A stretch of DNA of 64,000 bases from Streptomyces californicus (lineage in GTDB: Bacteria; Actinomycetota; Actinomycetes; Streptomycetales; Streptomycetaceae). Positions 44,170 to 52,567 of the stretch are shown in pieces. Location: positions 62,001-126,000 of the forward strand of contig NZ_JNZZ01000008.1 in the NCBI RefSeq assembly GCF_000717645.1. Direction: 5' to 3'. The notes under the pieces were generated by a model. The model was not told the DNA's origin and did not search any database. It saw nothing but the letters and a program-made list of their open reading frames with translations. How positions within the stretch are numbered: position 1 is the first letter of the stretch; every line of letters begins with the position of its first letter. The translations under genes were made by a program, and so were the position numbers.

Positions 44170-47100
44170 TCAGAGCTGCCAGTCGGGGGTGGGGTCGGGG
44201 CGGTAGGCGCAGGTGGTGCCCGTGGTCACGGATGCCCTCAGGTGGGCCGCCAGCGCGGGGTGCAGGGGGTCCAGCTTGCGCAGGGTGTCGCGGATCCGGG
44301 CGGTGACCGTCTTGCGGGCGCGCTCGGTCTGGTCGCCCAGGCGGCGGGCCCGGCCGCCGAGCCCGGCCGCGGTGCGTAGTTCGTCCAGGAGCGCTTGGCG
44401 CTCGCGGCCGTACGCCTCCACCTGCCGGGCGTCGTCCCGGGCCGCGGCGCGGTCCATCGCCGCGTCCAGGCGGTCCAGGTGCTGCTTGTAGCGGCGCTTG
44501 GCCTCGTCGTCGAGCACCGGGTCGCCGCCGAGCTGTCCGGCGGCGAGGACGAGCTCGCCGCCCTCCGGTGCGAGGAGCCGGACGGCCGGGACGTCGGTGT
44601 CGGGCAGTCCCAGCAGGCTGTGCAGGTCGCGCAGGCCCTTGGCGTCCGGGACGTGTACGGTCACACCGCCCCAACCGAGCTGCCAGACCGGCCCGTTCCG
44701 CCGGAACTCGGCGTGCGCGGCGGGCGTGACGGACTCGGTGGGCTCGGTGGGCCTGGTGGACTTAGCGGGCTCGGTGGAGTCGGTGGGTTCGGTGGGCCGG
44801 TCGTCGGTCCGGTCCGCGGCCCGGTTCTCGGCTCTGTCCTGCGGGGGCCCGGCAGACGCGGGGGCGGAGGCGGTGCGGAGAGCGGCGGCGGCCCCGGACG
44901 CCCAGTGGTCCAGGGCCAGTTCGCCCGCCTCCCGCGCCACGTCGTGGAGCAGCCGACGCGCCTCGTCGTCCGCGCCGCCACGGGCCAGCAGGACCTGAGC
45001 CAGGTGCAGGCGGGAGCGTACGGCCCAGGGGCGGGCGCCGAGGCGGTCCGACGAGGCGGCGGCCTCGATGAGCGCCGCCGCCGCCGCGTCCCGGTCGTCG
45101 CGCGCGGCGGCGAGCATCCCGAGCCACAGGTCGACGGGCCCGCTGATGTCGCACCCGGAGAGCGAGACGATCCACTGGCCCGTGTAGGGCGTCAGCTCGT
45201 CCTCCGCGCGGGCGATGAGCCGCGGGTCTCCCGTGAGCGCGGCCGTCTGGGCCAAGAGCCGGAGCCACAGCGGCAGGTACGCCCGGGGGTACGGGGCGGG
45301 GCGGTCCGCGTGTTCGGCGATCAGCCGGAGCGCGGGCGCCGCGTCACCCTGCTCCACCGCGGTGACCGCCTCCAGCAGCCCGGGGCAGGGGTATCCGGAG
45401 CCGCGCAGTCCGCGCAGCACCTCCTCGGCCTCGGCGAAGTGCCCCCGGAGCAGGTGCAGCGCCCAGTGCAGGTGGTGCCCCATGAAGCCGAACGTCGCAC
45501 GGTCGCAGCCCTCCAGGGAGAGCGCGTCGTCCTCCAGCGCGGCGGTCGCCTCCGCGAACCGGCCCTGGAGGGAGGCGATCAGGCCGGCGTCGACGGCTGC
45601 CCCCAGTGCGAACCAGGGCAGTTCGGTCAGCTCGGCCAGCCGGGCGAACGTCCGGTACTGGTCGAGAAAGGCCGGATCACCCAGCTCCAGGAGCGCAACC
45701 CAGCGCATGGCCGCCGCGTGCAGCTCCATGTCCTGGTGGCCGGTGCGCCGCCCGACGACGGTCAGTTCGTCGGTCAGGGCGAGCCGCTCGACGGCCGATC
45801 CGATGCCCCAGACGGAGTCGTGGCGGGCCCAGAGCGAGAACGCGAGCGCCTCGTCGTCCGAGCCGCGCCGGGCCACCGCCATGATGTGGATGGTCAGCTC
45901 CTGGGCGAGTCGGTCGTCGGAGAGCCCGTCCTGTCCCTCCTTGCCGGTGATCCCGCGGTGCGCCTCGCCGAGGAGGTCCTTCGTGGACGCGTCGTGGTCG
46001 CTCAGGAACCCGTCGCGGTAGAGGGTGATCGCCACCCGGGCCAGCAGCTCCGGTTCGTCCAGCTCCCGCGCACGGGCGACCACCTGGTCCAGCAGCCGTC
46101 GCGCCTCGGCCCGCTCCCCCACGTGCCGGAGCTGCCCGGCGAGGTCGAGGCCGATGAGCGCGGACCGCCGCAGGTCCGGTTCCCGCCCCGAGCCCTCGGG
46201 GGCGTCGGGGGTGCCGGAGGCGATGGCGAGGGCGCGGCGGTAGTGGCCGATGGCCTCTTCATCGGCCAGGCGTCCCGAGGCGTCGCGGGCGGCCTCCAGC
46301 AGCAGGTCGATCCGCCGGCCGGGCTCCAGCGCCCCGCCGGCGAGGTGGGCGTGCCGGGCGAGGGCGCCGGGCCGCAGCGCGTCGCCGAGGCCGCCGTGCG
46401 CGTCCAGGGCCCGTACGGCGGCGGCGTGGCGGTCACGGACCTCGGCGACGTCCAGCGAGGCGTACAGCGTCTCGCGCAGCAGGTCGTGGGCGAAGGCGAA
46501 CTGTCCGGTGGGCCGGGGGACGAGGACGCGGGCCACGACGGCCGACTCCAGCAGCCGGTCCACGTGCGGGACCGGCGCGCCGTGGACCACGGCCAGGACC
46601 TGGCGACGGAACTCGCGGCCGAGCAGGGCGGCGCTGGTCAGCAGGGCGACGACCGGATCGGGCAGCAGGGCGAGCCGCTGCCGGACCGCTTCGCGCACGC
46701 CCGGCGGGATGGTGGAGACCGGGGAGCCGCTGTGCCAGAGCCGGGCGGTCTGCTCGACGAAGAAGGGGTTGCCGCCGGTGCGCCGGTGGACTTCGTCGAC
46801 CAGCTCCGGGGCGGGCTCGCGGCCCGTCGTCACCGCCATCAGCGCGCCCACCTCGTCCCGGCCGAGCCCGGTCAGGGTGAGCGTCGCGGTGGCGCGCGAG
46901 ACCAGCGGCAGGATCAACGGCTGGAGCGGGTGTCCGGTGCCCTCCACCTCGACGTCCCGGTAGGTGCCGATCAGCAGCAGCCGCTCGAACCAGGCGTGCT
47001 GGGCGACGAATTCGAGCAGGCGGAGGGAGGACGGGTCGGCGCTGTGCAGATCGTCGAGGACGACCACCAGGGGGCGGCTCTGGGAGAGGGTGACGAGGGC

Positions 47101-47769
47101 CGTGGTCACCGCGTCGAACAGGCCGAAGGCGTCGGCGCCGTCGACGGGACCGCCGCCGGGGGAGCCGGGAGGCCCCGGAGAGCTCGAAGTTCCGGGGGAC
47201 CCGGGGGAGCCGGACGAACCGGAGGGGGCGGGCGGGCCGGACGTGCCCGGGGTGCCGGGGGAGCCGGAAGAAACGGAGGGGCCGGGGGAGTCGGACGAGC
47301 CCGGCGGTCCCGATGGCTCAGGAGGCCCTGACGACGGCGGTGCTCCCTGCATCCTGGCCGTCGTCCCCGGGGCCTCGCCGGAGCCCGGTGGCGGCAGCGC
47401 GCCGAGGCCCGGGACTTCCACACCGCCCGACGCGGCCCGGACCGGGTCGCCGAGCAGCGCCGCGAGCCGGCCGTCCGACGCCTCTTGGGCCGCCGCCCAC
47501 TCCGCCGCCGTGGCCGAGCGGCGCAGGCCGCGCAGGATCTGGACCCAGGGCCAGTACCCGGGGGTGTTGTCGGAGTCCCAGCAGGAACCGCCGACCACCA
47601 GCGCGCCGCGCCGCCGGGCCTCGTGCGCGGCGTCCGTCACGAGCGTGCTCTTGCCGATCCCGGCCTCTCCGGTGACCAGCACGAGACCGCCGTGGCTGTC
47701 CGTCGCCCGGCCGATCTCCGAGCGGAGGACGCCTGCGGGGTGGTCGCGCCCGAAGAGAGCAGGGGTCAT
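44170..47769 (-). CDS. STAND-type AAA ATPase/TPR regulator-like protein with collagen-like insertion
   Basis: 1199-residue protein. ATPase domain with Walker A TGEAGIGKST (33-42) and Walker B VVVLDDLHSAD (about 235), matching the AAA_16 module of MalT/LuxR-type regulators. Between them lies an insertion (about 125-210) of Gly/Pro/Ser triplet-like repeats that is foreign to the fold. The middle (about 450-1000) is a TPR-like solenoid. The C-terminus (about 1050-1199) holds a basic helical region (RRYKQHLDRLDAAMDRAAARDD) but no HTH I can recognise. It probably acts as a signal-gated scaffold or regulator. ATG 47769; the frame upstream to 48156 is repeat sequence and not coding. Confidence 0.82.
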   Translation of the reverse strand: MTPALFGRDHPAGVLRSEIGRATDSHGGLVLVTGEAGIGKSTLVTDAAHEARRRGALVVGGSCWDSDNTPGYWPWVQILRGLRRSATAAEWAAAQEASDGRLAALLGDPVRAASGGVEVPGLGALPPPGSGEAPGTTARMQGAPPSSGPPEPSGPPGSSDSPGPSVSSGSPGTPGTSGPPAPSGSSGSPGSPGTSSSPGPPGSPGGGPVDGADAFGLFDAVTTALVTLSQSRPLVVVLDDLHSADPSSLRLLEFVAQHAWFERLLLIGTYRDVEVEGTGHPLQPLILPLVSRATATLTLTGLGRDEVGALMAVTTGREPAPELVDEVHRRTGGNPFFVEQTARLWHSGSPVSTIPPGVREAVRQRLALLPDPVVALLTSAALLGREFRRQVLAVVHGAPVPHVDRLLESAVVARVLVPRPTGQFAFAHDLLRETLYASLDVAEVRDRHAAAVRALDAHGGLGDALRPGALARHAHLAGGALEPGRRIDLLLEAARDASGRLADEEAIGHYRRALAIASGTPDAPEGSGREPDLRRSALIGLDLAGQLRHVGERAEARRLLDQVVARARELDEPELLARVAITLYRDGFLSDHDASTKDLLGEAHRGITGKEGQDGLSDDRLAQELTIHIMAVARRGSDDEALAFSLWARHDSVWGIGSAVERLALTDELTVVGRRTGHQDMELHAAAMRWVALLELGDPAFLDQYRTFARLAELTELPWFALGAAVDAGLIASLQGRFAEATAALEDDALSLEGCDRATFGFMGHHLHWALHLLRGHFAEAEEVLRGLRGSGYPCPGLLEAVTAVEQGDAAPALRLIAEHADRPAPYPRAYLPLWLRLLAQTAALTGDPRLIARAEDELTPYTGQWIVSLSGCDISGPVDLWLGMLAAARDDRDAAAAALIEAAASSDRLGARPWAVRSRLHLAQVLLARGGADDEARRLLHDVAREAGELALDHWASGAAAALRTASAPASAGPPQDRAENRAADRTDDRPTEPTDSTEPAKSTRPTEPTESVTPAAHAEFRRNGPVWQLGWGGVTVHVPDAKGLRDLHSLLGLPDTDVPAVRLLAPEGGELVLAAGQLGGDPVLDDEAKRRYKQHLDRLDAAMDRAAARDDARQVEAYGRERQALLDELRTAAGLGGRARRLGDQTERARKTVTARIRDTLRKLDPLHPALAAHLRASVTTGTTCAYRPDPTPDWQL

Positions 47770-48198
47770 GGCCCCACGATAGGAGTCCCCACTGACAACG
47801 GGCCTCCCGTTTCTCCCGCCGCGAGGGCGGCCGGCCCGGCGGGAGCGGGCGCCCGGCCCGGCCGACCCGGTCCGCGTCCCGGCCGCGCGGGCGCTCGGCG
47901 CACCGCTCGGCCTCAGCACCGGCCCAGCCCAGCCCAGCCCCAGCCGCGTGCCGACCCGACGCCGGCCGCGTGCCGACCCGACGCCGGCCGCGTGCCGACC
48001 CGACGCCAGCCGCGCAAGAGCCTCCGCGCCGGCCGCGTGCCGACCCGAGCCCCCAACGCCCCGACGCCAGCCGCGCAAGAGCCCCCGTGCACGCCCCCGC
48101 TCAAGAGCCCCTGCGTCAGCCGCGAACCGACCCCCGCTCAAGAGCCCCCGCGCCAACCGCGCACGAGCGTCCCCGTCAGCCGCGCGCCGGCCCCCGCG
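47770..48198. repeat. Repeat-filled intergenic region; 22-bp tandem array at 47943-48008
   Basis: No gene is supported in these 430 bases. GCCGCGTGCCGACCCGACGC is the start of a 22-bp unit repeated at 47943, 47965 and 47987. It then decays into degenerate units rich in GCCGCGCAAGAGCC and CAAGAGCCCC up to the end of the universal stress protein gene. Open frames here (both strands) consist of Arg/Pro/Ala repeats and are rejected. Confidence 0.7.
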
Positions 48199-48621
48199 TC
48201 AGTCGCGTACGACCGTCACCGGGCACGGTGCGTGCTGGGTGACGTGGAGGCTGACCGAGCCGAGGAGGGTGGCCTTCAGGCCGGTGTGGCCGCGGGCTCC
48301 CACGACGAGCAGGTCGGCTCCCTGGGCGCGGTCCAGCAGGGCCTGGGCCGGGTTGCCGATCACCACGATCTTGTGGACCGCGGCGGCCCCCTCGGCGCCG
48401 AGGGCCTCCTCCAGCGCCTCGTTGAGCGAGACGGTGGCCAGGGCCTGCGGGTCGAAGTCCTCCGGCATGCCCGGCATCATCGAGGCCCAGCTGGTGGCGG
48501 GGTACTCCCAGCTGTTCACGGCCTCCACCGTGGCGCCGGTCAGCTCGGCCTGGCGTACGGCCCAGTGCAGCGCCTTGATCGACGCGTCGGACCCGTCGAC
48601 GCCCACAACGATCCTGCCCAT
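48199..48621 (-). CDS. Universal stress protein (UspA family)
   Basis: 140-residue single-domain USP. The fold is shown by RIVVGVDGSDASIKALHWAVRQA at the start and the ATP-binding motif VVGARGHTGLKATLLGSVSLHV (G-2x-G-9x-G-S) near the end, so it should be an ATP-binding type. ATG 48621 is preceded by GGAGG. It is flanked on both sides by repeat-filled gaps and is probably a single transcription unit. A role in hypoxia, redox or stationary phase is typical of the family. Confidence 0.9.
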   Translation of the reverse strand: MGRIVVGVDGSDASIKALHWAVRQAELTGATVEAVNSWEYPATSWASMMPGMPEDFDPQALATVSLNEALEEALGAEGAAAVHKIVVIGNPAQALLDRAQGADLLVVGARGHTGLKATLLGSVSLHVTQHAPCPVTVVRD

Positions 48622-48800
48622 ATCTGCCTCCAGCTCGGTCCTGTGCGGTCCCGCTCGGTACAGCGTTCGATCTCACTGTAGTCAAATCGGACAAGTGGGG
48701 GCGGGTCACCCCGTCCGCCCCCACTCACGCCCAACAATGCGGGCCCCACCTGTGCCCGGCCGTGCGGGCCTCGCTCCCGCCCGGTACGCACGCCTCGCAC

Positions 48801-48898
48801 CCCGCCCCGTGCGGACGAGGGCCCGGCAGTCCCGCCCCGTGCGGCCGAGGGCCCGGCAGTTCCGCCCCCGTGCGGCCGAGGCCCGCCCCCCCGGCAGC
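48801..48898. repeat. Tandem repeat, 30-bp units
   Basis: Two almost identical 30-bp units (48801-48830 and 48831-48860, starting CCCGCCCCGTGCGG, ending GCCCGGCAGT) and a third longer variant to 48898, directly abutting the FMN reductase stop. The rest of the gap from 48622 is GC-rich and holds the universal stress gene promoter. Confidence 0.75.
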
Positions 48899-48899
48899 C

Positions 48900-49559
48900 T
48901 CAGCCCTGCCGCAGGGCGGCGAGCTGCTGCTCGAACGGGACGACCGCGTCCTCTCCGTCGTCCAGGCCGGGGGCGCGCGAGGCCCCGGAGACCGCGCGGC
49001 CCAGGATCGCGGAGGCCAGCTCGCCGCCCGCGCGCCGGATGCGGGACGGCAGGCCCTCGGTGTACTCGTCGCCCGACGACCCCCAGTCCTCCGACGCCGC
49101 GTAGACGGAGGTGGGCAGGGTGACGGCCCGCAGATAGGCGAAGAGCGGGCGCATCGCGTGTTCCAGCACCAGGGAGTGCCGGGCCGTGCCGCCCGTCGCG
49201 GCGATCACGACGGGCTTGCCGGTCAGCGCCGTGTTGTCGATCAGGTCGAAGAACGACTTGAACAGTCCGCTGTACGAGGCGGTGAACACGGGCGTCACGG
49301 CGATCAGCCCGTCCGCCTCCGTCACCGCGTCGATCGCCTCGCGCAGTCCGGCCGGCGGGAACCCGCTGACCAGGTGGTTCGCGATGTCCACGGCGAGGTC
49401 GCGCAGCTCGATGACCCTGACGTCGACGCTCCGGTCCTGGTCGGCCGTGAGGCGTTCACGGGTGGCGGCGGCCAGCCGGTCGGCCAGCAGCCGGGTGGAG
49501 GACGGCTGGCTCAGCCCGGCCGATACGGCGACGACGCGCAGCGGTGTGGTGGCGAACAT
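48900..49559 (-). CDS. NADPH-dependent FMN reductase, LLM-partner type
   Basis: 219-residue flavodoxin-like reductase (CE1759-like). It begins LRVVAVSAGLSQPSSTRLLADRL (FMN phosphate loop) and has LIAVTPVFTASYSGLFKSFFDLID and VIAATGGTARHSL. It starts four bases after the stop of the LLM monooxygenase gene, so the pair is one operon. The reductase most likely supplies reduced FMN to that monooxygenase. ATG 49559. Confidence 0.88.
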   Translation of the reverse strand: MFATTPLRVVAVSAGLSQPSSTRLLADRLAAATRERLTADQDRSVDVRVIELRDLAVDIANHLVSGFPPAGLREAIDAVTEADGLIAVTPVFTASYSGLFKSFFDLIDNTALTGKPVVIAATGGTARHSLVLEHAMRPLFAYLRAVTLPTSVYAASEDWGSSGDEYTEGLPSRIRRAGGELASAILGRAVSGASRAPGLDDGEDAVVPFEQQLAALRQG

Positions 49560-49563
49560 GGGG

Positions 49564-50655
49564 TCAGCTCTCCTTTCCGGAGGCTCGGGCGGCGGCGACC
49601 GCCGGGTGGACGGGCGCGGACTCCGGCACACCGGCCGGCCGCAGGTTGGCGAACTCCTTGCGCAGCACCGGGACGACCTCCTCGCCGAGGATGTCGAGCT
49701 GTTCCAGGACCGTCTTCAGCGGGAGCCCCGCGTGGTCCATCAGGAACAACTGGCGCTGGTAGTCGCCCACCGCGTCCCGGAACGTCAGCGTCCGCTCGAT
49801 GACCTCCTGCGGGGAGCCCACGGTCAGCGGGGTCTCGCGGGTGAAGTCCTCCAGGGACGGGCCGTGGCCGTAGACCGGCGCGTTGTCGAAGTACGGGCGG
49901 AACTCCCGTACCGCGTCCTGCGAGTTCTTCCGCATGAACACCTGGCCGCCGAGTCCGACGATGGCCTGGTCGGCGGTGCCGTGGCCGTAGTGGGCGTAGC
50001 GGCGCCGGTAGAGGTCGACCATCTTCTTCGTGTGCTCCATGGGCCAGAAGATGTTGTTGTGGAAGAAGCCGTCGCCGTAGTACGCGGCCTGCTCGGCGAT
50101 CTCCGGGGAGCGGATGGAGCCGTGCCAGACGAACGGCGGCACGCCGTCGAGCGGGCGCGGGGTGGCGGTGAAGGACTGGAGCGGCGTGCGGAACTTGCCC
50201 TCCCAGTCGACGACGTCCTCGCGCCACAGCCTGTGAAGGAGGGCGTAGTTCTCGATGGCCATCGGGATGCCCTGGCGGATGTCCTTGCCGAACCAGGGGT
50301 AGACCGGTCCGGTGTTGCCCCGGCCCATCATCAGGTCGACGCGGCCGTCCGCGAGGTGCTGGAGCGTGGCGTAGTCCTCGGCGATCTTCACCGGGTCGTT
50401 GGTGGTGATCAGGGTGGTGGAGGTGGAGAGGATGAGGTTCTCGGTGCGGGCGGCGATGTAGCCGAGCGTCGTCGTCGGGGAGGACGGGACGAACGGCGGG
50501 TTGTGGTGCTCGCCGGTCGCGAAGACGTCCAGGCCGACCTCCTCGGCCTTCTGCGCGATGGCCAGGGTCGCCTTGATCCGCTCGTTCTCGGTGGGGGTCC
50601 GGCCGGTGGTCGGGTCGGTCGTGACGTCCCCGACGGTGAAGATCCCGAACTGCAT
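49564..50655 (-). CDS. LLM-class flavin-dependent monooxygenase
   Basis: 363-residue luciferase-like (TIM barrel) flavin-dependent oxidoreductase, CE1758-like. Motifs include VGLDVFATGEHHNPPFVPSSPTTTLGYIAART, DLMMGRGNTGPVYPWFGKDIRQG and PPFVWHGSIRSPEIAEQAAYYGDGFF. It oxidises an unknown substrate with FMNH2 and O2, with the reductase encoded directly downstream as partner. ATG 50655. Upstream, at 50722-50737, lies GTTGAACATTGAACTA, a likely operator or promoter. Related sequence precedes the pirin gene. Confidence 0.9.
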   Translation of the reverse strand: MQFGIFTVGDVTTDPTTGRTPTENERIKATLAIAQKAEEVGLDVFATGEHHNPPFVPSSPTTTLGYIAARTENLILSTSTTLITTNDPVKIAEDYATLQHLADGRVDLMMGRGNTGPVYPWFGKDIRQGIPMAIENYALLHRLWREDVVDWEGKFRTPLQSFTATPRPLDGVPPFVWHGSIRSPEIAEQAAYYGDGFFHNNIFWPMEHTKKMVDLYRRRYAHYGHGTADQAIVGLGGQVFMRKNSQDAVREFRPYFDNAPVYGHGPSLEDFTRETPLTVGSPQEVIERTLTFRDAVGDYQRQLFLMDHAGLPLKTVLEQLDILGEEVVPVLRKEFANLRPAGVPESAPVHPAVAAARASGKES

Positions 50656-50721
50656 GGCGTCCGCCTTCCTGAGTCCCGGCCGGAGGTCAGGGTTCCGTCT
50701 CCGGAAGCCTCGGCCGCTTTG

Positions 50722-50737
50722 GTTGAACATTGAACTA
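50722..50737 (-). promoter_or_regulatory. Likely operator of the LLM/FMN reductase operon
   Basis: GTTGAACATTGAACTA carries two TTGAAC half-sites eight bases apart, in an AT-rich island 67 bases upstream of the LLM start. The motif resembles that upstream of the pirin gene. Confidence 0.45.
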
Positions 50738-50910
50738 CACCCTACAACGGGACCCCCTTCCGTCCTATTCCACGGGGCGGCCCTTGTCCTGTTGTCCTGT
50801 TCGCGTTGTCCTGTTCGCGCGGCCAGGACCGCTTCCCGGGCACGTTCCGCGGCGATCTCGGGGCCTGGAGGAGGAGCGGGTTTCGCGCCGAGCACGCAGT
50901 CGGCGAGCTG

Positions 50911-51030
50911 TCGGCCGAGCCCGAAGCCCGAAGCCGCGCCGAGTCGAGCCCGAAGCCCGAGGGCAAGGCCGAGTCGAGCCCGAAGCCCGGGGCCGAGGTC
51001 GAGTCGAGCCCGAAGCCGAGCCCGACCCCC
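50911..51030. repeat. Tandem repeat, four 30-bp units
   Basis: Units at 50911, 50941, 50971 and 51001, each containing GAGCCCGAAGCC; three of them begin GAGTCGAGCCCGAAGCC. Period exactly 30, diverging at both ends. Confidence 0.8.
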
Positions 51031-51083
51031 AAGCCGGCCGGAAGTCACTCCCGCGCCGGGCCCGTGGCCCGTACACTGGGCCC

Positions 51084-51125
51084 ATGACCTCCATCCCGTG
51101 CCGAAACTGGTGGCGCTCCTCATAG
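51084..51125 (+). CDS. trpS leader peptide with tandem Trp codons
   Basis: Thirteen-residue peptide MTSIPCRNWWRSS with two adjacent TGG codons, placed exactly where stalling would unmask the antiterminator. There is no Shine-Dalgarno sequence, and the -10 box spacing puts the transcription start at or near the A of the ATG, so the leader is probably translated leaderless. The mechanism matches attenuation reported for an auxiliary TrpRS gene in S. coelicolor (recalled from the Sello laboratory's work). Confidence 0.85.
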   Translation: MTSIPCRNWWRSS

Positions 51126-51153
51126 GAGCGGCCACAGCATCTGCACGGAACCA

Positions 51154-51180
51154 GGGCCGTTCGACACGGACGGCCCTTTT
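51154..51180 (+). terminator. Attenuator terminator upstream of trpS
   Basis: 10-bp stem (one G-U pair) with ACA loop and T tract; it overlaps the antiterminator pairing described for the attenuator. Confidence 0.85.
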
Positions 51181-51285
51181 CGCTGCCCTCGTACGGCGCG
51201 GCGGACACGGAGACGGAGCGCGACCGGCGCTCACCGGCGGGGCCGTCCCTCACGTATCACTCACGCGAGGAGAGGCACCGACCAC

Positions 51286-52407
<1,122 letters not shown>

Positions 52408-52435
52408 CGGCACGACCGGCGGGTCGGCAGCCGAG

Positions 52436-52526
52436 CCCCGCCCACCCGGGAACGCACGCCCGCCCACCCGGGAGCCGCACACCCGCCCGGCCGGCAGCCG
52501 CGCACCCGCCCCGGTCGGGAACGGCA
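52436..52526. repeat. Tandem repeat, four 23-bp units
   Basis: Units from 52436, 52459, 52482 and 52505 each begin (C)CCCGCCC and end near GCACA or GCGCA. The sequence CCCGCCCACCCGGGA is shared by the first two. The array fills most of the gap between the convergent trpS and ion-channel genes, the place where a terminator would be expected. Confidence 0.7.
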
Positions 52527-52567
52527 CCCCGCCTACCCCGGCCGCCGCCCGCCCCCTACCGCCCCCG

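Larger units (their letters stand above)
50656..51083. other. Intergenic region between LLM gene and trp leader
   Basis: No gene supported. It contains the TTGAAC direct repeat (50722-50737) facing the LLM gene and a 30-bp tandem array (50911-51030). It ends in the promoter of the trpS leader, with TACACT at 51072-51077 as a good -10 element. A plus-strand frame from 50730 that ends at the leader stop is repeat-encoded and rejected as a protein. Confidence 0.6.
51072..51180 (+). promoter_or_regulatory. Ribosome-mediated attenuator of trpS
   Basis: The -10-like TACACT (51072-51077) lies six bases before the leader ATG. Hairpin 1:2 pairs GTGGC-GCTCCT (51110-51120) with AGGAGC-GGCCAC (51124-51135, one bulged base) and includes the second Trp codon region. 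Segment AGCGGCC (51127-51133) can instead pair with GGCCGTT (51155-51161) as antiterminator. The terminator stem GGGCCGTTCG / CGGACGGCCC (51154-51163, 51167-51176) is followed by TTTT. Ribosome stalling at Trp codons would free segment 2 and prevent termination. Confidence 0.85.

Noticed and set aside
47913..48242. Several Arg/Pro/Ala frames in the repeat region before the universal stress gene
   Set aside because: Encoded by the 22-bp array and its decayed copies; no start signals.
50730..51125. 131-codon frame ending at the trp leader stop
   Set aside because: It is made of the 30-bp repeats in frame. The sensible unit is the 13-residue leader alone, given the -10 box and hairpins.
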